Source: Sagittula salina
GTDB lineage: Bacteria > Pseudomonadota > Alphaproteobacteria > Rhodobacterales > Rhodobacteraceae
Direction: 5' to 3'
DNA: 61,288 nucleotides
NCBI RefSeq assembly: GCF_017813235.1
Contig: NZ_JAGISH010000019.1
Coordinates: forward strand, 1-61,288
Shown here: one piece after another, positions 51,129-59,329 of the stretch
Numbering within the stretch: the first letter of the stretch is position 1
How the letters are laid out: each line of letters starts with the position of its first letter
Translations under genes and position numbers: made by a program
Notes under the pieces: generated by a model
Told to the model about the DNA's origin: nothing
Seen by the model: only the letters and a program-made list of their open reading frames with translations
The model's database searches: none

Positions 51129-52047
51129 GAGTCAGGGCCTCCTTCACGTTCTCGACGGTCAGGCGGCTGACGCGGATATTGGCCTCCTGGGTGACGCCTG
51201 CGATGTGCGGCGTCAGGATCAGGTTCGGCACGCCGGCGAATATGCGGCCCGCCTCGGCGGACAGGGGTTCGGTGGCAAAGACATCGAGCGCCGCGCCCCC
51301 CAGCCGCCCCAGCTTCAGCGCCTGTGCCAAAGCGGCTTCGTCGATCACTCCGCCGCGCGCGGTATTGATGACCACGGCGCCGGGCTTCATCCCGGCGATG
51401 GCCTCTGCCCCGATCAGGTCGCGGGTGGCATCGGTGAGAGGGACATGCAGCGACACCACGTCCGCCAGCGCCAGCAGGTCCGGCAGCGTGCAGCGTTGAA
51501 CGCCCTGCCACGCCGGGTCGTTCTCTGAGAGGTAGGGATCAAAGGCCGCGATCGTCATTCCAAGCGCGCGGGCACGGTCCGCCACGGCGCGGGCGATGCC
51601 GCCGTAACCCACCAGCCCCATCACACGGCCCGATGCCTCGCCGCCGATCAGGGCGTTGCGCGGCCAGTCGCCGGCGATCATTGCCGCGTTTGACGCATAG
51701 GCCCCGCGCAGCAGCACCAGCGCCGTGGTGATGACGTATTCCGCCACCGACAGCGTGTTCGCCCCGGTCGCGGGCCGCACCGCCACGCCGCGCATCATGC
51801 AGGCGCCCATGTCGATATTGTCCAGCCCGACGCCCAGCCGCCCGATCACCTTCAGCGACGGCGCGGCGTCCAGCACGGCGGTGTCCACCTGCGTGCGGTT
51901 GCGCACGATCAGCCCGTGGGTGCCGGGAAGCGCCGCAAGCAGCGCCTCCCGGTCGTCCACCAGCGTCGGATCGTAGAGCACCTCGATCCCCTCGCCAAAG
52001 GCGGCGAGGGCATCCTGGTCCATGAACTCCGATACGACGACGCGCAT
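51115..52047 (-). CDS. slcC: (S)-sulfolactate dehydrogenase (D-2-hydroxyacid dehydrogenase family)
   Basis: A 310-residue NAD-dependent 2-hydroxyacid dehydrogenase. The nucleotide motif is GLVGYGGIARAV, and the catalytic Arg, Glu and His lie in NTARGGVID, DVFATEP and LTPHIAG. It oxidises (S)-sulfolactate to sulfopyruvate in the SlcC/ComC racemising pair. The ATG shares one base with the suyB stop, and its 3' end overlaps comC, so the whole suyAB-slcC-comC set is tightly coupled. A phosphoglycerate dehydrogenase role is unlikely in this context. Confidence 0.87.
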   Translation of the reverse strand: MRVVVSEFMDQDALAAFGEGIEVLYDPTLVDDREALLAALPGTHGLIVRNRTQVDTAVLDAAPSLKVIGRLGVGLDNIDMGACMMRGVAVRPATGANTLSVAEYVITTALVLLRGAYASNAAMIAGDWPRNALIGGEASGRVMGLVGYGGIARAVADRARALGMTIAAFDPYLSENDPAWQGVQRCTLPDLLALADVVSLHVPLTDATRDLIGAEAIAGMKPGAVVINTARGGVIDEAALAQALKLGRLGGAALDVFATEPLSAEAGRIFAGVPNLILTPHIAGVTQEANIRVSRLTVENVKEALTHAPA

Positions 52048-53228
52048 CAGGCGGACCGGTAGAGTTTCGTCAGCGAGAACTCCCGGTGTCCCAGTGCCTC
52101 GGCGGCGGTGAGGCGGCCGTTGGCGGTGCGGGCAATCATCTCGATCAGGGCGTCGCCGGCTTCGTCGATGGTTTGCTCGCGGGTCAGCACGCCGGTCACG
52201 TCCACGTCGATGTGTTCCGACATGGTGCGCAGGGTGCGCGGGTTGCCGGAAATCTTGATGACCGGAACGATGGGGTTGCCCACCACATTGCCCTGCCCGG
52301 TGGGGAAGGTGTGGATGACGTAGCCCGCCGCCGCCATCAGCGTGACGCATTCCGCCGCCGCGGAGGAGGTGTCCATGAAATAGAGCCCGGGCCCCTTTTG
52401 GGGCGCCACGGCAGGGCCCATGGCGTCGATGTAGGAGGAGGTGCGGCCGATCTTTTCGAGGTTGCCGAGCGCCTTTTCCTCGATCGTGGTCAGGCCGCCG
52501 AGGATATTGCCCTTTGTCGGCTGGCTGTCCGACAGGTCGGAGGTCTTGTAGGGTTCGATCACCTCGTCCTGATAGGCCTGGAAGATCTTCATGAAGGCGG
52601 CGGCGGCCTCGGGCGTGGCGGCGCGTTTTTCGCAGATGTGTTCCGCGCCGGTGATTTCGGAGGTTTCCCCAAAGCAGCCGTAGATGCCTTCGGGCAGCAG
52701 CTTGTCGTACATGTTGCCGACGGTGGGGCAGGACGACAGGCCAGTGGTGGTATCGCTTTCGCCGCACTTTGTGGAAATCCACAGATCGGAGACCGGGCAT
52801 TCCTCCTTTTGCAGTTCGGTGGCCCACTGCACGTATTCCTTGGCCTTCCAGCTGGCCTGGCGGATCGCCTCGAAATCACCCTTCTGCTCGATGGAAATGC
52901 CGGTGACCGGCTTGCCGGTCGCGGCGATGCCGTCGACGATGATCTGCGTCCACTCGGGTTCGATGCCGATGACGACGACGGCGGCCACGTTGGGGTTCGC
53001 GCCGGTGCCGATGATGGTGCGGAAATGCAGGTCGAGATCCTCGCCGAACTGCAGTCGCCCGTAGGCGTGCGGAATGGCCAGCGTGCCCTTCACGTTGTTG
53101 GCGACAGCCTCGCAGGCGGCGTTCGAGATGTCGTCGACGGGCAGGATCAGCACGTGGTTGCGCACGCCCACGCGGCCGTTTTCGCGGCGCCAGGCGTTGA
53201 CGGTCATGGATTTGAAATCAAAGGGCAT
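52047..53228 (-). CDS. suyB: (R)-3-sulfolactate sulfo-lyase, large subunit
   Basis: A 393-residue protein of the UxaA/altronate-dehydratase C-terminal family. Cysteines in STKCGESD, GLSSCPTVG and GCFGETSE fit the metal-cofactor site of this family. With SuyA it splits 3-sulfolactate to pyruvate and sulfite. It starts three bases after suyA. The size agrees with the ~42-kDa SuyB of Paracoccus. The adjoining slcC, comC and exporter genes separate it from hexuronate dehydratases of the same family. Confidence 0.93.
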   Translation of the reverse strand: MPFDFKSMTVNAWRRENGRVGVRNHVLILPVDDISNAACEAVANNVKGTLAIPHAYGRLQFGEDLDLHFRTIIGTGANPNVAAVVVIGIEPEWTQIIVDGIAATGKPVTGISIEQKGDFEAIRQASWKAKEYVQWATELQKEECPVSDLWISTKCGESDTTTGLSSCPTVGNMYDKLLPEGIYGCFGETSEITGAEHICEKRAATPEAAAAFMKIFQAYQDEVIEPYKTSDLSDSQPTKGNILGGLTTIEEKALGNLEKIGRTSSYIDAMGPAVAPQKGPGLYFMDTSSAAAECVTLMAAAGYVIHTFPTGQGNVVGNPIVPVIKISGNPRTLRTMSEHIDVDVTGVLTREQTIDEAGDALIEMIARTANGRLTAAEALGHREFSLTKLYRSA

Positions 53229-53231
53229 GGG

Positions 53232-53519
53232 TCACCACCGTTTCGTCTTGCAGTTGTGGGTGTGGACGTGCTCGCCCACGGAGGCGGGGCCCACCATGCG
53301 GCCGATGTCTTCGCCGTATTTCATCACCGTGTCGCCCTCGGACAGGTCGGTCAGGGCGACCTTGTGACCGATGGGGATGTCGGCCTTCGCCGTCACGGTG
53401 AAATCGGAATTGTCGGCGGTGACGACGCCGAGCATCTCGGTGCCCGCTGTCAGCCCTTCGACCACCACGACACCGACGTTGTCGGTGTGATCGTGTTTCA
53501 GAAGATGTGGTTTGCCCAC
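53232..53519 (-). CDS. suyA: (R)-3-sulfolactate sulfo-lyase, small subunit (SAF domain)
   Basis: A 95-residue SAF/UxaA N-terminal-domain protein with the motifs HDHTDNVGVVVV near residue 9 and VGEHVHTHNC near the C-terminus. The GTG at 53519 is chosen because GAGGAGG (53528-53534) stands eight bases before it and because the size, about 10 kDa, then fits the ~8-kDa SuyA described in Paracoccus; the in-frame ATG at 53546 has no ribosome-binding site. It is the first gene of the sulfolactate operon, divergent from the GntR regulator. Confidence 0.88.
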   Translation of the reverse strand: MGKPHLLKHDHTDNVGVVVVEGLTAGTEMLGVVTADNSDFTVTAKADIPIGHKVALTDLSEGDTVMKYGEDIGRMVGPASVGEHVHTHNCKTKRW

Positions 53520-53576
53520 GGTCTGGTCCTCCTCGTTGTCCGTCATTTGTTGACGAGTCGGTAACATGTACACTTA

Positions 53577-53604
53577 GTCTTATACAAGACATAATGTATG
53601 AGAC
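53577..53604. promoter_or_regulatory. Probable SuyR operator
   Basis: GTCTTATACA (53577-53586) and TGTATGAGAC (53595-53604) form a ten-base inverted repeat with one mismatch and an eight-base spacer. Within it, GTCTTATACAAGAC is itself a near palindrome. It lies midway between divergent suyA and suyR, in an AT-rich patch, where a GntR dimer could control both. Confidence 0.65.
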
Positions 53605-53659
53605 TTGCCGGGGACGGGGGGGCAGTGCTATTTGTCGCAGAACTTCAGGAGACTGGCCC

Positions 53660-54361
53660 ATGGCGACCCCGCTCTATCAGACCGTGATCGACACCATCAT
53701 CGCGCGAATCGCGTCCGGCGATCTGCCTTCGGGCGCCATGCTGCCCAGCGAAACGCAGCTGGGGTCCGACCTGGGCGTGAGCCAGGGTACCGCGCGCAAG
53801 GCGTTGATGGATCTGGAAAAACGCGGGCTGGTGCAGCGGGCGCAGGGGCGGGGGACCTTTGTCACCGTGCGCACGCCGGAGACGTCGCTGTTCAACTTCT
53901 TCCGGCTGCGCCGCCCGGACGGGACACTGACCGCGCCAAGGCTGGTGACGGAGGAGGTCACCCGCCGCCCCGCCACCGCGGAGGAGACTGCGACCCTGCA
54001 CGGCGCGCCCGAAGAGGTGATCCAGATCCACCGCGTGCGTTCGGTCGACGGGCGCAAGGCGACATACGAGGTCTCCTGCCTGCCGCCTTCGCTGTATCCC
54101 GGTATCATGGAGCGCGCGCCGCTGACCAACGCGCTGTATGTGCTGTATCAGCAGGCCTATTCCATCATCATCACCCGCGCCGACGAGCGCCTGCGCGCCG
54201 TCGCCGCCCCGCCCGAGGTGGCCCGCGCGCTGGAGATCCCGGAGGGCGCGCCGGTGATGCGGATGCGGCGCGAGGCGGTCGACGTGCTCGACCGCGTGGT
54301 GGAGCTGCGCACCTGCCATCTGCTCAACGAGGGCATGGATTACTTCGTCTCGCTGTCCTGA
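53660..54361 (+). CDS. suyR: GntR-family regulator, HutC type (sulfolactate operon)
   Basis: A 233-residue regulator. The winged helix includes LPSETQLGSDLGVSQGTARK (about residues 28-47), and the C-terminal part is a UbiC-like (UTRA) effector domain. CAGGAGA is properly spaced before the ATG. It is divergent from suyA, 140 bases away, with an inverted repeat between them, so repression relieved by sulfolactate or a product is inferred. The symbol follows the usual name for regulators of suyAB. Confidence 0.87.
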   Translation: MATPLYQTVIDTIIARIASGDLPSGAMLPSETQLGSDLGVSQGTARKALMDLEKRGLVQRAQGRGTFVTVRTPETSLFNFFRLRRPDGTLTAPRLVTEEVTRRPATAEETATLHGAPEEVIQIHRVRSVDGRKATYEVSCLPPSLYPGIMERAPLTNALYVLYQQAYSIIITRADERLRAVAAPPEVARALEIPEGAPVMRMRREAVDVLDRVVELRTCHLLNEGMDYFVSLS

Positions 54362-54421
54362 GGCCGTTTGTTTTCCGCTCGCGTTGGCATATATTGCCAT
54401 CAACCCGGATGGAGGCCGCGC

Positions 54422-54688
54422 ATGGCGACGAGAAATGTTGTTCTGACCGAGGACATGGACGCCTTTCTGGCGCAGCTGGTGGCGGCGGGCCGCTACCAGA
54501 ATGCCAGCGAAGCGGTGCGCGCGGGGCTGCGCCTGTTGCAGGACGAGGAAACGCAACAGACTGAGATCCGGGCACGTCTGGGCGCCGCGCTGGCAGAGGC
54601 CCGCGACGGCGCCCGCGCCGAGGGCAATGGGGCGGAGGCGGTAAAGCGCGCCTTTGACAGGGCGCGGCAGGCGCGGAGCGACGGGTGA
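54422..54688 (+). CDS. parD: Type II antitoxin, ParD-like (ribbon-helix-helix)
   Basis: An 88-residue antitoxin. The N-terminal ribbon-helix-helix shows in NVVLTEDMDAFLAQLV and RYQNASEAVRAGLRLL; the charged C-terminal half would wrap the toxin. GGAGG precedes the start. It ends in a GTGA overlap with parE. In this family the antitoxin dimer also represses the operon. Confidence 0.9.
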   Translation: MATRNVVLTEDMDAFLAQLVAAGRYQNASEAVRAGLRLLQDEETQQTEIRARLGAALAEARDGARAEGNGAEAVKRAFDRARQARSDG

Positions 54689-55014
54689 AACCCTGGCGGC
54701 TGACGCCGCACGCCGAGGAGTCGCTGTATCGCATCGCCTTGTGGACGCTGGACCGCTTTGGCCCGGCCCAGGCGGAACGGTATCAGGCCGACCTGCTCGA
54801 AAGATGCGAGGCCGTGGCGGCGGGGCGTGCGGTTTCATACGATTGCGCCGTGCTGGCCGGGGACGACACGGATGGGCTCCGCTTTGTCCGTGCCGGAGAG
54901 CATTTCGCGGTCTTCGTCGACCTCGCGGCCGAGGTCGTCTTTGTCGACTTTCTGCACGGGCACAGCAACCTGCCGCGCCACGTCGCCTCCCTGACCCGCA
55001 AGCGGCAGGTCTGA
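54685..55014 (+). CDS. parE: Type II toxin, ParE/RelE superfamily
   Basis: A 109-residue toxin. Typical ParE features are the N-terminal LTPHAEESLYRIALWT helix region, central RFVRAGEHFAVFV strands and a C-terminal FLHGHSNLPRHV tail. The start is a GTG overlapping the parD stop, so synthesis is coupled to the antitoxin. ParE toxins usually poison DNA gyrase. The pair would kill plasmid-free daughter cells and so stabilise the replicon. It sits at the boundary between the sulfolactate and tartrate cassettes. Confidence 0.88.
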   Translation: MKPWRLTPHAEESLYRIALWTLDRFGPAQAERYQADLLERCEAVAAGRAVSYDCAVLAGDDTDGLRFVRAGEHFAVFVDLAAEVVFVDFLHGHSNLPRHVASLTRKRQV

Positions 55015-55019
55015 CGGGA

Positions 55020-56183
55020 TCATTCCGCCAACGCGCGCATTTCCGCGATCAGGTCGGATTTGCCCTCGAAGCCGATACCGGGGAGGTCGGGCATGGTAAT
55101 ATATCCGTCCTCCACCGCCACCCCGTCGGGGAAGCCGCCATAGGGCTGGAACAGGTCCGGGTAGCTTTCGTTTCCGCCCAGCCCAAGGCCCGCCGCGATG
55201 TTCAGCGACATCTGGTGGCCGCCATGCGGGATGCAGCGCGACGGCGACCAGCCCGCCGCCGCGATCTCGTCAAGCGTGCGCAGGTATTCCACCAGCCCGT
55301 AAGACAACGCGCAGTCGAACTGCAACCAGTCGCGGTCGGGCCGCAGCCCGCCGTAGCGCAGCAGGTTTCGCGCGTCCTGATGGGAAAACAGATTCTCGCC
55401 GGTTGCCATGGGACCTGGGTAGAATTCCGCCATGGCGGCCTGAAGCTGGTAATCCAGCGGGTCGCCGATTTCCTCGTACCAGAAAAGGTCGTAGGGCCTG
55501 AGCATCCTGGCATAGGCGATCCCGCTTTCCAGATCGAAGCGCCCGTTGGCATCCACGGCCAGCCGCGCCTCGCTACCGATCTCGCGCAGCACCGCCTCGA
55601 TCCGGCGCTGGTCCTCTGACAGGGATGCGCCGCCGATCTTCATCTTGACCACGGTATAGCCGCGATCGACGTAGCTGCGCATCTCGCGGCAAAGCGCGCT
55701 GTCGTCCTTGCCGGGGTAATAATAGCCGCCCGCCGCATAGACGAAAACGCGCGGATCGGCCTCAATGCCCTTCTGCTCCGCCAGCAGGCGGAACAGCGGC
55801 TTTTCCGCGATCTTGGCCACGGCGTCCCAGACGGCCATGTCGATGGTGCCCACCGCGACCGAGCGTTCGCCGTGGCCGCCGGGTTTTTCGTTCTGCATCA
55901 TCGCGGCCCAGACGCGGTGCGGGTCGAGATTGTCGCCCGCGTCGGTCAGCAGGCTGGCGGGATCGGCCTCTAGCACCCGGTCGCGAAAGCGTTCGCGGAT
56001 CAGCCCGCCCTGCCCGTAGCGCCCGTTCGAATTGAAGCCGTAGCCCACCACCCGCCGTCCGCCGCGCACCTGGTCGGTGACCACGGCGACGAGGCTGGCG
56101 GTCATCTTCGAAAAATCGATGTAGGCGTTGCGGATGGGCGAGGCGATGGGTTTCGTGACCTCGACAATGTCGATGATGCGCAT
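55020..56183 (-). CDS. tarD: D(-)-tartrate dehydratase (enolase superfamily)
   Basis: A 387-residue enolase-superfamily enzyme strongly like Bradyrhizobium TarD. With a two-residue offset the known active-site residues line up: Lys182 in KMKIGG, metal ligands Asp211 in VDANG, Glu237 in WYEEIG and Glu263 in TGENLFS, and His320 in CIPHGGHQ. It dehydrates D-tartrate to oxaloacetate. AAAGGGAG precedes the start. A LysR gene lies 89 bases upstream on the same strand, with an inverted repeat between. Confidence 0.95.
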   Translation of the reverse strand: MRIIDIVEVTKPIASPIRNAYIDFSKMTASLVAVVTDQVRGGRRVVGYGFNSNGRYGQGGLIRERFRDRVLEADPASLLTDAGDNLDPHRVWAAMMQNEKPGGHGERSVAVGTIDMAVWDAVAKIAEKPLFRLLAEQKGIEADPRVFVYAAGGYYYPGKDDSALCREMRSYVDRGYTVVKMKIGGASLSEDQRRIEAVLREIGSEARLAVDANGRFDLESGIAYARMLRPYDLFWYEEIGDPLDYQLQAAMAEFYPGPMATGENLFSHQDARNLLRYGGLRPDRDWLQFDCALSYGLVEYLRTLDEIAAAGWSPSRCIPHGGHQMSLNIAAGLGLGGNESYPDLFQPYGGFPDGVAVEDGYITMPDLPGIGFEGKSDLIAEMRALAE

Positions 56184-56240
56184 GGGGCTCCCTTTCGTGA
56201 TGGCGGGAGCATAGGCGCTGCCTCCCGGAGGGGGCCAATG

Positions 56241-56280
56241 CCGATTGCCGGTTTATTCATACGCCACCGGTATCAATCGG
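56241..56280. promoter_or_regulatory. Inverted repeat upstream of tarD
   Basis: CCGATTG-CCGGT (56241-56252) faces ACCGGT-AT-CAATCGG (56266-56280); the arms match except for three extra bases on the right. It straddles the stop codon of the LysR gene. It may be the regulator's binding site for tarD or a terminator stem for the LysR message. Confidence 0.5.
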
Positions 56281-57169
56281 AGAGGGCGGAAACCTTCTCC
56301 CAGAAGGCTTCGCAATGGGGCGAAAGACGCGCGCGCGGGCGGTGGATCAGCACCCGCAGCGGGACATCGTCAGCAGACGTGCCAGCGTGCACCAGACGCC
56401 CCCGCGCCACGTCTGCCTGTGCCAGCGCATGGGGCAGCCAGGCGATGCCCAGGCCAGCCTTGGCCATTTCGAGGTTGGTGGCGGCAAGGACGGAGTGCAT
56501 GACCGGCGTGACCTCGGGCCGGGGGCGCGCGGTCCAGTGATCTTCGAGGATGCGATGCAGGCCGGAGGCCTCGCCATAGGCGATCAGCGGGGCGGGTGGG
56601 CCATCGTGCAGCGGCCAGCGCGGCCCGCCGTCCGGCCCCGGCGCGCACAGCGGCACCAGTCGGTCCACCCCGATCCGGCGCGCGGGAAAGTGGCGTTCGG
56701 GCAGCGGCGGCGCGCCGGTTTCGCCGCCGTGGCTGACAAGAAACTGCACCGTGCCGCCCTGCATCAGTTCCATGCAGCGGGCCTGCGTGTCGGACACCAT
56801 GTTGAGCGCGCCCAGCTCGGCTGGTTCCGCCACCTGCATCAGCCAGCGCGGTACAAAGATGTAGGACAACGCATGGGTGCAGGCCAGCGTCATCGCCGAT
56901 CCCGCGCGGCCCGCGATGGCGGCGACCTCCTGTCGGGTCTCTGCGGCCTCGCGCAGGATGCGTTCGGCGCGCGGGCGCAGCGCCTCTCCGGCAGGGGTCA
57001 GGGCGACCTGCCGCGTGCTGCGCGTGACCAGCCGCGCGTTCAGCGCCGCCTCCAGTGCGGCGATGCGGCGGCTGAAGGCGGGCTGCGTCATGTTGCGGCC
57101 CTGCGCCGCGCGGCTGAAGTTCAGCTCCCGCGCCAGGGCGAGGAAATCCTCGAGGTGGTCCAGCTGCAT
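56273..57169 (-). CDS. LysR-family regulator (adjacent to tarD)
   Basis: A 298-residue LysR protein. The DNA-binding region runs LDHLEDFLALARELNFSRAA and TQPAFSRRIAALE (to about residue 40), then a two-lobed effector domain. The ATG at 57169 has GGAGGG at good distance, better than an ATG six codons upstream. It is followed by tarD on the same strand, which suggests D-tartrate-responsive control, but the target is unproven. Confidence 0.85.
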   Translation of the reverse strand: MQLDHLEDFLALARELNFSRAAQGRNMTQPAFSRRIAALEAALNARLVTRSTRQVALTPAGEALRPRAERILREAAETRQEVAAIAGRAGSAMTLACTHALSYIFVPRWLMQVAEPAELGALNMVSDTQARCMELMQGGTVQFLVSHGGETGAPPLPERHFPARRIGVDRLVPLCAPGPDGGPRWPLHDGPPAPLIAYGEASGLHRILEDHWTARPRPEVTPVMHSVLAATNLEMAKAGLGIAWLPHALAQADVARGRLVHAGTSADDVPLRVLIHRPRARLSPHCEAFWEKVSALSD

Positions 57170-57221
57170 CCCGCGCCCTCCATTCATGCGGATACGGCAT
57201 GACATGACATGGCAGGCCGGC

Positions 57222-58151
57222 TCAGGCCAGCGCGGGGTCGGTCAACTGGAAGGGCGCGCGGGCGTTTTCGGCCTTCAGCCGGTCGGAAAGGAAATCGACG
57301 AAGACGCGGACCTTGGCCGTCAGGTGGTGGCGTTCGGGGTAGATGGCGAGAATGTCGGCGGTCTGGCGATACTCCGGCAGCAGCACGCGCAGGCGCCCGT
57401 CGCGGACGTGGCGGGCAATGTCCCATTCCGACCGCATCAGAATGCCGTACCCGCCCAGCATCCAGTCGCGCGCCATTTCGCCGTCGTTGGTGCTGAGCCC
57501 GCCACCGACCCGCGCGGAGGGGCTGTCGCCGCCGCGCGGGTCGAACCGCCAGATGTCATAGATGTCGTGTTCCTGCCGCAGCACGATGCAACAGTGCCCG
57601 GTCAGATCCTGAAGCGATGCGGGCGTGCCGTGGCGGTCGAGGTAGGCGGGCGCGGCGCAGATGAAACGTCGGTTGCGCAGCAGCAATCGCTGCACCAGCG
57701 CGCTGTCCGGCGGCGGGCCGAAGCGAATCCCGAGGTCAAAGCGTTCCTCCACGAGGTTCAGCGGCGCATCGGTCACCACAAGCTGCACCTCCACCGCCGG
57801 GTGCAGGCGCTGGAATGCCGCGACGGCGGGGGCGATGTGGCGGCGGCTGAACCCGAATGTGGCGTTGATCCTCAGCAGCCCCGCCGGGGTCTCGCGGCCA
57901 CGGCGCAGGGTGCCTTCCAGTTCCTCGATCTCTGCCAGCAGGCGGGCGGCTTTCTCGAAGTAGACCTCGCCCTCTCCCGTCAGGCTGATGCGCCGCGTGG
58001 TGCGGTGCAGGAGGCGCACGCCCAGCCGATCCTCCAGCCGCGCCAGCCTTCGGCTGACGGCGGAGGCGGTGATGCCGATCTCGCGCGCGGTTTCGGCAAG
58101 GCTGCCGCGCCGGGCCAGCAGGACGAAGAAGGCCAGATCGCTGCCGCTCAT
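57222..58151 (-). CDS. LysR-family regulator (divergent from tartrate dehydrogenases)
   Basis: A 309-residue LysR protein, with DNA-binding helices in SLAETAREIGITASAVSRRL (about residues 17-36) and a DmlR/AaeR-like effector region. The ATG at 58151 is chosen over an in-frame TTG four codons earlier. It is divergent from the first tartrate/malate dehydrogenase gene, the classical LysR arrangement; a CAAAGCA/TGCTTTG inverted repeat stands in the gap. Its own stop is 52 bases before the second LysR start. Confidence 0.87.
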   Translation of the reverse strand: MSGSDLAFFVLLARRGSLAETAREIGITASAVSRRLARLEDRLGVRLLHRTTRRISLTGEGEVYFEKAARLLAEIEELEGTLRRGRETPAGLLRINATFGFSRRHIAPAVAAFQRLHPAVEVQLVVTDAPLNLVEERFDLGIRFGPPPDSALVQRLLLRNRRFICAAPAYLDRHGTPASLQDLTGHCCIVLRQEHDIYDIWRFDPRGGDSPSARVGGGLSTNDGEMARDWMLGGYGILMRSEWDIARHVRDGRLRVLLPEYRQTADILAIYPERHHLTAKVRVFVDFLSDRLKAENARAPFQLTDPALA

Positions 58152-58160
58152 TGATGAATC

Positions 58161-58201
58161 CAAAGCATGAATGATGTTCCTGCTTTGAAATTATAGAATT
58201 T
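58161..58201. promoter_or_regulatory. Probable LysR binding region
   Basis: CAAAGCA (58161-58167) and TGCTTTG (58181-58187) form a perfect inverted repeat with a 13-base spacer, directly followed by AAATT-ATAG-AATTT (58188-58201), another perfect palindrome. They occupy the divergent gap between the LysR gene and the dehydrogenase at 58246; a regulator site plus promoter is inferred. Confidence 0.6.
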
Positions 58202-58245
58202 GGCGCAGCAGTCTAGGCTGCACCCGACCAAGCGAAGGGGGGACC

Positions 58246-59322
58246 ATGACACGGCACAGGATAGCCGCCATCGGGGGCGACGGCATCGGAGTCGAGGTGG
58301 TCGAAGCCTGCCTGCAGGTGCTGGAGGTGCTGGCGCAGCGCGACGGCGGTTTCGGGCTGGACGTGACGCGCTTCGATTGGTCGACAGAGCGGTATCGCCG
58401 CACCGGGGCTTTCATGCCCGAGGACGGGGCGGAGCAGTTGCGCGCCTTCGATGCCATCCTCTTTGGCGCGGTGGGGGTGCCGGATGTGCCCGACCACCTG
58501 ACGCTCTGGGGGCTGCGGCTGGCGATCTGCCAACCGCTGGACCAATACGCCAACGTGCGGCCGACGCGGATGCTGCCGGGGATCGAGTCACCCCTGCGCG
58601 GGGTGGGACGCGGCGATCTGGACTGGGTGATCGTGCGCGAGAATTCCGAAGGCGAATATGCCGGGCAGGGCGGGCGGTCGCACCCCGGTCTGCCGCTGGA
58701 GGTCGCCACCGACGTGTCGATCTTTACCCGCGCCGGGGTGGAGCGGATCATGCGCTATGCCTTCCGGCTGGCGCAGTCGCGGCCACGCAAATTGCTGACT
58801 GTGGTCACGAAATCGAATGCGCAGCGGCACGGGCTCGTGCTTTGGGACCAGATCGCGGCGGAGGTGGCGCGCGAGTTCCCGGACGTGACCTGGGACAAGA
58901 TGCTGGTGGACGCGATGACCGTGCGCATGGTGATGCAGCCCGCCAGTCTGGACACCGTCGTGGCGACCAACCTGCACGCCGACATTCTGTCCGACCTCGC
59001 CGCTGCGCTGGCCGGGTCGATCGGGGTTGCGCCCACGGCGAACCTGAACCCGGAGCGCGACGCGCCGTCTATGTTCGAACCGATCCACGGGTCGGCGTTT
59101 GACATCGCGGGAAAGGGCGTGGCGAACCCGGTGGCGACGTTCTGGACCGCCGCGTTGATGCTGGATCACCTCAACGAAACCGCCGCCGCCAACCGCCTGA
59201 TGCAGGCGGTGGAAGCGGTGACCGCGGACCCCGCGCTGCACACGCCGGACCTGGGCGGCAGCGCCACGACACAGGACGTCACGCAGGCGGTGATCGCCGC
59301 CATCCGTGGCCGCAACGACTGA
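58246..59322 (+). CDS. Tartrate/D-malate dehydrogenase family protein (first paralogue)
   Basis: A 358-residue beta-decarboxylating dehydrogenase of the isopropylmalate/isocitrate superfamily. The family signature runs NLHADILSDLAAALAGSIG (about residues 243-261), with GGDGIG at the N-terminus and the MFEPIHGSAFDIAGKG block later. Compared with its neighbour it has a changed central region (KSNAQRHGLVLW) and active-site loop. D-malate, tartrate or a 3-substituted malate could be the substrate. It follows the LysR-controlled promoter and is seven bases from the second paralogue. Confidence 0.8.
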   Translation: MTRHRIAAIGGDGIGVEVVEACLQVLEVLAQRDGGFGLDVTRFDWSTERYRRTGAFMPEDGAEQLRAFDAILFGAVGVPDVPDHLTLWGLRLAICQPLDQYANVRPTRMLPGIESPLRGVGRGDLDWVIVRENSEGEYAGQGGRSHPGLPLEVATDVSIFTRAGVERIMRYAFRLAQSRPRKLLTVVTKSNAQRHGLVLWDQIAAEVAREFPDVTWDKMLVDAMTVRMVMQPASLDTVVATNLHADILSDLAAALAGSIGVAPTANLNPERDAPSMFEPIHGSAFDIAGKGVANPVATFWTAALMLDHLNETAAANRLMQAVEAVTADPALHTPDLGGSATTQDVTQAVIAAIRGRND

Positions 59323-59329
59323 GGTAACC

